Positions 56,825-64,000 of a DNA stretch of 64,000 bases are shown in pieces. This stretch comes from Henckelia pumila. Lineage: Eukaryota; Streptophyta; Magnoliopsida; Lamiales; Gesneriaceae. The notes beneath the pieces are model-generated. The model saw only the letters and a list, made by a program, of their open reading frames with translations. It was not told the origin of the DNA and did no database searches. Both the position numbers and the translations under genes were made by a program. Location of the stretch: assembly GCF_033568475.1 (NCBI RefSeq), contig NC_133123.1:129056930-129120929 (forward strand), in the 5' to 3' direction. Each line of letters starts with the position of its first letter. The first letter of the stretch is position 1.

Positions 56825-59711
56825 TGTGGGGACCTCGGATTGCTAATCTATTCTTAGGGCAAATTAAAAATTAGTCATAATTGAATCAAACTTGAAAGAA
56901 TAAAATCAAAGACTGATTTTTTTTAAAAAAATAAAGTACACGGACTCCGTGCACAGGTCCGTGCATTAATCTACACGCACAAGTAAAAGTTTCAATGTAC
57001 ACGGACCCCGTGCCCACCTCCGTGTCCGGGTCCGTGCCCAAGTTTCAAAAATTCTGAACTTACTGTTTTTGATTCCGACCACATGGACCCATGCACGGAG
57101 GGCTGCACGGGGTCCGTGCCTTCTCTATTCCAAACATATTCTGAAATAATCGGGTACACGGACCTATGCACATGGCATGCACAGGGTCCGTGCCCTGCTA
57201 TAAAAAAATAGTCTTATTAAGCTATCAAGTCTGAAAAATGATACAATCTAGCATATATACTTCTCAAAATGATTCCAAATAATTGAAATGCATTTACATA
57301 TTAATCCTAGCACCTACAATTCATCAAATCTTGAAGATAAACTAGGATTCAGTAAATAGAAAACATGTACAATATTCTTTGTATTCTAACATGTTTAATA
57401 ATTTATTTATTACATGTCATCTGCTTAAACCCGAGTCACCACTTCTAATCTTTCAATCTCGAGATATCCAAGCCATGTCTAACTTGCTTATGCCCCAACC
57501 TGATGCAATGCACACATACAAACAAATCAACAGTCGGATAACTCCGGTGAGAATAAATCTCAGTATGAACGACATGCATATACATCATTTAAGCATATTG
57601 AATCTATATGCCATATTAATCTCACATCATAACCATGTATAACATGTAAATCATAGAAACATAATTAGTTCTTAAACTCTAAAAGCATAACTGTTAATCT
57701 ATGTTATTATCAAACCAAGCATAAAAACACATTCACATCTTGAATGACATATAACACTTGCTAGCATTTATAACTGCATATTCTAAACCATAGAAATCTC
57801 TAGGTTAATGCATAACTGCAATGCATGTTTCAAGGAATAGGCTATCAAATCTGATAACATTAAATCTTTAGTTCTTGGGATCCCGGGGAAATAAAATCTT
57901 TAACAGTCCACCAACTCACCCAATTGAGGTGGCGTTAAAATCTCAGTTCCCTCAACTTTGGTGCAACTATAGTGAGTCTTCTGGCTTTGGATGTAAATCT
58001 ACATTCCGTGCCACTCAACTATAACCCTCCAAACGTCATCTGCACTCTAGGCCATTCTGCCCTCTGTGCTTATCAAGGTAGGATCCAAGATAAATGCAAC
58101 ATAATCTGTATGCATTAAATACTGTAAAAAATATTGAAACACAAATCATATAATCAGTCCATGCAACAATAACAAATAAATCATATAAGAGCATATGAAC
58201 AATTCAGTATGTGATTTTACGAAACTCGATAAATCAAAAGCAATATCGAGTTATTCTTCCCATTATATCTAATGTCTATTCATACCTTTGATCGTGATGT
58301 AAACATCTTGAATCGTTGCAAAGTCTTGCAAATGCTGATTAACACAAACTAGCCAAATCTGTCATCAAATTCTGTTCATTTTAATCGGTGCTACATGAAG
58401 GTGTTCTCGATTCAACTTCAAACACTTCAAGTCATTCGAACTTGAACTCGTCGATTCAATTTCGATAATCTTCAATTCAAATCTGAAATAGTTTATAACA
58501 TAGCTAAACATCAATTTCAAATCTGAATCGATGTTTCTTTCATGCTTTTATAGTGATAAGACATCGAAATTCAAACCGACGACGCAATGTTTCGAGTTCA
58601 ATAAATCTAACAACTCGAACATCATCATGACTACATTCTAAACTCAATCTCATACTCAATTCATCAATAATACATGTGAAGATCAGCTCTATACATTTAA
58701 ACTTTGTAACAATTCAAAATCTCGAACCGACGGCGTAACAGATTGAAATCGGAAATTCCAACAACTTAAACATCAATATGATCATCATTCAAACATTATA
58801 TCATCACCATATTAGCAGCACATTCACGTGCATATCATCCCCCAAAATTCAGATTTCACAAAATTCTTCAATAATTCAAAAACATGTCCAAACGACGATC
58901 TTTTCTTGATCCGTCTTAGATATGCTATCGTCGTATATACTAGAACATGTTTAAACAATTAAATCTTAATTCTAACAACATCATAAAATTCAAACATAGT
59001 AGAAATTCATAAAACTTACGTAAAAACGTAGAAATCAAAGTCGTGATCGCAAATATATGATCAATCGAAAATTCTATCGGGCGGATCAATTTTTATCGGA
59101 GCTTGAAAGGTTGAAAATGGCTTAAACCCTTATCTTTCTCCTCTCTCTCGTGCAATCTGATATTGGGCTGAAGATTCTGATTAATTTCATACATTACACG
59201 TCTATACATAGCAAGTTGCAAGGAAAATTGCACTTTGGCCCTTGAACTTTGGCATATTTGCAAATCAGTCCTCGAACAAGCGATTTAATTCAATTTCAAT
59301 CCTAAATAATTTAAGAATAGTAGAATTTAATTCTAAACTCTAAATATTCTAAAATTAAATATTCTCTGATTAAAATTAATTAATTTCAGACCTTATCGTA
59401 TTAAGTCCTTGAACTTCTCAATATTTGCAAATTGGCCCCTGCTCGGATTTCATCCTCAAATTCAATTATTTTTAATTCCAAACTCAACATTTAAATCTTA
59501 AATCTCATAAATATTTAATTCAAATTTTTTTATCTTTTAATTTAAGAATTTCGGAATTTAAAATCTTAAAATTTGAAAATCCTCAAATTAAATATTTTCG
59601 ACCCGAAATTTAAATCTCTACTTTCGTAAATTCTCAAATTAATATTTTCTCATATTTTGAATTTAAATCTCAAATCCCGTAATTAATTACTTAATATTTT
59701 TGGGCCTTACA
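56825..59711 (-). repeat. 3' LTR of the second chromovirus (2887 bp)
   Basis: Left boundary interrupts the Helitron frame. Right boundary CTTACA is followed by the polypurine tract. No gene inside; the frame 57379-57642 is not credible. Confidence 0.85.
56935..57205. repeat. CACGGACNCCGTGCAC palindromic repeats in the LTR
   Basis: At least six copies of (C)ACGGAC..CCGTGC and GGTCCGTGC occur in direct and inverted order within 270 bp. The block recurs at the window end (63980-64000). Confidence 0.85.
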
Positions 59712-61401
59712 ATTTCTCCCTTCTAAGGAATGATTTCGTCCTCGAAATCGTATTCGATCTTACTGTTGAATTTCATAAGCTGTATAGCTGACTGAAGTAA
59801 TACTTATTTCAATTCTGTAAGGTTTAGATATCTATTCTGATATCTTCTTTTATTCTTATATCTGATCACTTCTTCAATCATGTCTATTCTATTGTTCTCT
59901 AATCATAGAGTCAACTTATATTTCAGCTGCTCTTCCTCTTGATCAAAATCTGCATCTGCTATTCTGCTTAGCTCAAAATATTATCGGCTTCTGCTTTATC
60001 TGATTGAAGTCATAGAAAAAATTCTAGCTGATGTTCTTCATCTTATGCATATGGATCACATTTCATCTATCTAACAATTCGAGATTGAATACTAATCAAT
60101 AAGCTATATTAAATACTCATAAGAATCAATTATTGATTCACTTCTGAAATCTCTTTCTGAATTGGATAATGCTCTGAGACGAATTCTCTTACTGATCATT
60201 TTGTTCACACATCAAACTCTGTATATGTTATTCTTCTGCTAACTCTGTTGATTCTGCTTTGTTCTTGTTCTGTTCGGATGAATCTGCACATTCTCTATTT
60301 TTTCTTGACTCAAATCTGGTTTGATATCTGATACTTCTGAAATACTGTCTCAATATAAAGACAATTATGTTTTACTTATTATCTAAGAAACAAAACACTG
60401 TCTTTATATCTATCAAATATCTGTCACAAGAATTATTGTAATCAAGTGGCAAAAAGTCAGTCAGCTAGTACTAAATCTAGTACTATAATTCTGAGTATAT
60501 CCTCGGAAATCTGGATAACCACATCTGACGGTCCATCGATCGAAGAATGGTATAATTAATGAAATCTCATACAACCAAACACTCGGAACATCTGACAATC
60601 AGTGCCACAATCTAGAAAATAAATCTAAAGTCTTTATCTCGACAATAGATTTTAATAATTCCTGTAATCTTATCATCTTGCTAACTTCTTAACAACTATA
60701 ATTTTATGTCTGCATTATATCTAATACAACATATTTTTGAATCTGTCGAAATCTACCACAATCTAAATCACAAAATCATGACGATTGAAGTAGTTTCGAA
60801 CTAAAATCTTTCAAAAAGTTAATCTTATTCTTTTCCATAACTAATTTGTTACATAAATAACTTGATCTCCTCTTTTCTGCTTCTTTTACTGGAAATTTAG
60901 TATCGACAATTTCAATTCTGTTGTATCTGCTTTCATTTTCTTTCACCAATACCACATTCCAAGTAATTCATACATGTAATTCATGCATTTTCAAACAACT
61001 TGATAGATATGAAATCTGTTGTAGTATGCTTCTTTCAGAATCTGATATTCTATTTCTAGAATATCTAACATAAGAAAAATACTTCTTTACCTCATAATCC
61101 ATCTATTCTGATCTGCTTTTTTGTCTCATATCTTAATCTAGCGTTCTCAATTGAATTTTCATTGCTTAATCTCATATCAATGTTGCTTTAATATTTCTAA
61201 ACCAATCTGGCTTAGCTGGGATTGCAACAATTCTGATTGTTTGAGTATTTATCTAGAAACTCAAGCATAAAAATTACAGATTTGTAATTAATTGATCAAG
61301 CATTCATCTATTGTCTTCTTTTTATTTCCCAATTACTAGCAAATCATGCAATCAACCCATAAATCTTTCTGGTACTCTATATCACAATTTCTACTAGTTA
61401 C

Positions 61402-62717
61402 TGTAGTAGCCCGGTTCCATTTTACAAGATTAAATGATTTTAAACATATTAGAAAATGACATATAATTTTAAAAGTATCAAAACATGTTTAAGAAGTCCT
61501 TATTTGGTGAAAATAAGTGGAAAATTAGATCCAGAACGTCCAAAAATGATAGGAAAGGTCCTGGGGGTCTCAGACAGTCCAGAAGCAGCCAAACAAGAAC
61601 GTTGCCCTGTCAGGGACAAATGTTCGATTTCCATGAAATTGGATCGACGTGTGGCAGGACAGGTGGAGAACAAACGCAACGTTCCTAGAACGGATGCAAC
61701 ATTCTCCGTCTATAAATAGGGGTTCCGAGAGCCACATTTTCACACCAAAATAATATCTTCTCTCTCGGTTTCTGCTTAGTTTTAGGAGTTTTGGGGTGTT
61801 TCCAGCCTTCCTAGGCTTGGTCCGGAGGTTGGCAAGGCACTCCGGGGTTGCTGCGGAGAGGTGCCCAAGTTCTAGGGCAGTCGTCATCAGCGGGCTGACG
61901 ACGGACGCAGGTATAGCTCTGGCTTCTTATAGTAAATAGGGAGTATGCTATAACATATTTAAGGCTTTTAGAATTAGATTATAATGCATGAGTACTTTGC
62001 ATTGTAGTACGGATTATAGGCTAGGACATAGTGCTGGTCTAGCTTGCCTAGTTTATGAGGTACGAAAGTATTATTCGAGATATCCAGATTGAGTATGCAT
62101 GTATTATGTGTTTGCATGGATTATATGATTGCATGTTTTATATGCCTTTATATACAGCATGTCATGACTGTATATTGCATACATAAGCATATTGAGCCTT
62201 TAACTTAGAGGTATCCTATAGTAGGGCGCTCACCCTACGAGTTTGTGGATGGTTGGATACATAAGTCTTGTGTTAGGTCACCTTTATGGTTGGACACATG
62301 TACTAGTATCAGGTCACCATTATCCACTGGATATATGAGTCATCTCCTGATGCGATGGCGCAACGTGCTATATACCCTAGGCCCAGTCTTTGAGCTTGTT
62401 TCTTGACCTGAGAGTCTTGGTACCCAGTACATTTGCATACACGCACACATAACACCGTATACTCATACTCTCGTACTGAGCTTATCATGCTCACGTCCCG
62501 TATTTTGTTGTATCTGGACACCCTATTCCACGGGGCAGGTCTGCGGCTGGACGATGCGGGTGGTTCCAGGAGGGCTTAGGCATTGGTTGACCAGCAAGGC
62601 TTTGTCTAGGCTTTTGTTTCAGTTGTATTTGGGTTAATACACTGGATTTTATTCGATATAGTTGTAAACAATATTTTATTGTTGTTTAAGTTTTCCGTTT
62701 TTTAAAGATTATAACAT
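61402..62717 (+). mobile_element. Probable solo or truncated LTR inserted in the second chromovirus, opposite strand
   Basis: Begins TGTAGTAGCCCGGTTCC, a start frequent in plant Ty3 LTRs, has a TATA box TATAAATA at 61711-61718 and GC-richer sequence around it, and ends with an AT-rich tail; the CA at about 62717 (ATTATAACA) is a candidate border. The flanks GTTAC and TAACA do not give a clear target duplication. Base composition differs from the decayed DNA on both sides. Confidence 0.55.
61711..61718 (+). promoter_or_regulatory. TATA box of the inserted LTR
   Basis: TATAAATA followed by AGGGGTTCCGAGAG, in a GC-richer context. Confidence 0.55.
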
Positions 62718-63851
62718 AACAAATCACTGATCTATAAATATATGCTATGCAATCAATATATAAATTAACTCACTTACCTGCAATATTATTATCTGATACA
62801 ACTTGAGCCCAATCTTCTGTAATTGCTTATTGCCTATGAGATTATCTGCCATTCAAATTTCTTGATCTGTTTCAGCTAGGGGAGCTATTCTTATATTTCT
62901 TCATCTACTGGCTTTTTAGGCTGAATCGATCTTTTCTGCTGTTGCCACTACCTCTTGCTTCATAGCTATACTGTTATGGATTCTATAGTGGAGGTGATGA
63001 TAGTAGTTTTCTCAATTACAGAGGCGTGAATAAAATTCCAGTCTGTCTCATACAACCGGTTCGTGATTTCTTTGCTCTGTTAATAGCTTCAATCAACTCA
63101 TTCAAGTTGTCATGCTTTAGTTTGGCAAATTCTGCTATTCTATTTGCTCTATCAATACAAAAAGAAACAATTCTATTTACTTCCCTGCCAAAACATTTCA
63201 GTAGCTCTGCTCTTTAACAATCTCTTTTTCACAATACCCAACTTCTTGCTAAGGCATGGAGTTGATATATAATCAGGTTAGTTCTCTGTTCATCTGAATA
63301 TTCTTCACTTGAACTACTGATCCAGCTCTTCTACTCAACCCCTTTCTAGCCATAGCACATTATGTATCTTTTTGAGTTGGTGAGTAATAGCTCTGGAGTT
63401 GTTCAACTAACATACTCCTCAGTACAATAATTATATCTATCAATGTAAAACTTACCTCAATACTGTTCTGTTCTGTCTGAGGTACGCATTGTGTCTGTAA
63501 ATTCTGTTTACTTTCTAACAGAAGCAATATATGATACAAAGATTATGAAATACAATGCAGTATAACATAGAATCGCATGCTTCTGAATATAACACATGCT
63601 TGCAAATTATTATGTTTTTCACATAATACATGCTTATAACGAATTCACTTATTCTGATGAATTCAATAAATCATGCATACATATCAACATATAAGCATGT
63701 AATTCTCATATCAGTAAAGCAAGTAGTGTTTAATCAATAAAATCATGTTCGCATACAATTCTAAATTCATGTAAAGCATAATCATGCAATACTATAAATA
63801 CATGCGACTCAATTTACCCCACTCACCTTCTATCTTAGTCTAAGACTTTAT

Positions 63852-63863
63852 GCTCTGATACCA
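63852..63863 (-). promoter_or_regulatory. Primer binding site (tRNA-iMet) of the second chromovirus
   Basis: TGGTATCAGAGC on the minus strand, a few bases from the LTR that starts at about 63869. Confidence 0.88.
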
Positions 63864-63868
63864 CCTGT

Positions 63869-64000
63869 TGTGGGGACCTTGGGTTGCTAATCTTTTCTTA
63901 GGAAAAATTAACAATTAATCATGATTGAATCAAACTTGAAAGAATAAAATCAAAAAATGAATTTTTTTTTAAATAAAGTACACGGACTCCATGCACAGGT
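63869..64000 (-). repeat. Start of the 5' LTR of the second chromovirus
   Basis: 132 bp that match 56825-56957 with a handful of substitutions and small indels. It continues beyond the window. Confidence 0.85.

Larger units (their letters stand above)
56825..64000 (-). mobile_element. Second chromovirus-type LTR retrotransposon, strongly decayed, cut by the window end
   Basis: The sequence TGTGGGGACC..TTGCTAATCT..CTTAGG..ATTGAATCAAACTTGAAAGAATAAAATCAA at 56825 recurs from 63869 to the window end, as two LTRs. The left LTR ends GGGCCTTACA at 59711 and is followed by a pyrimidine tract (TTTCTCCCTTCT), the polypurine tract of a minus-strand element. Before the right LTR lies TGGTATCAGAGC on the minus strand (63852-63863). 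The internal 4.2 kb has no long frame. Traces align with the other chromovirus (GATTTCGTCCTCGAAATC; CATGTCTATTCTATT; CTTGATCAAAATCTGCA), and a gag-like start (MARKG) may be at 63353. Confidence 0.85.

Overview
The window is nuclear DNA of a flowering plant, most likely a eudicot. Genes have introns with GT..AG borders, intergenic DNA is very AT-rich, and most of the sequence is nested plant transposable elements. No prokaryotic feature, rRNA or tRNA gene was seen. The species cannot be named from sequence alone.

Host genes. Only three look functional. Two are complete eight-exon copies of the clock gene PRR5 (pseudo-response regulator 5): copy A at 17922-21544 (688 aa) and copy B at 40852-44404 (633 aa), both on the + strand. 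The third is an intact single-exon TTG1-like WD40 gene at 47941-48927 on the - strand. Arabidopsis PRR5 (At5g24470) and TTG1 (At5g24520) are also close neighbours, so this appears to be a conserved block. Here PRR5 was duplicated together with the last 58 bp of TTG1, which survives as a fragment at 22596-22653 downstream of copy A. Evening elements lie upstream of both copies, and copy B has three of them in a short tandem array.

Transposons, left to right. (1) 1-10340: a decayed Tat-lineage Ty3/gypsy element on the - strand with dual RNase H and an intron-containing antisense ORF on the + strand. Its right LTR is fused head to head, at a perfect palindrome, to a second LTR in the opposite orientation (to 11453). 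(2) 13013-16346: two Tourist-like MITEs and a foldback element. (3) 22929-29321: a Ty1/copia element with LTRs that appear identical and a 5-bp TSD. (4) 29880-39486: a small TIR element split by a Ty3 chromovirus (30023-39238). (5) 40253-40500: a small TIR element abutting the copy B promoter. (6) 45005-46165: a TIR element that may carry a gene fragment. (7) 49233-50594: a Mutator-type MITE with a Cassandra TRIM (5S-like LTRs) inserted in one of its TIRs. (8) 50605-51948: a solo LTR with a 5-bp TSD. (9) 53273-54049: a Mutator-type MITE with a 9-bp TSD. (10) 56063-56824: a Helitron helicase fragment interrupted by (11) another chromovirus-type element (56825 to beyond the window), which itself contains a probable LTR in opposite orientation (61402 to about 62717).

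I found no undescribed biochemical system. The most interesting points are the PRR5 duplication with its evening-element array and breakpoint inside TTG1, the spliced antisense ORF of the Tat element, the inverted LTR palindrome, and the nested Cassandra insertion. All alignments were made by eye; identities are impressions, not computed values.
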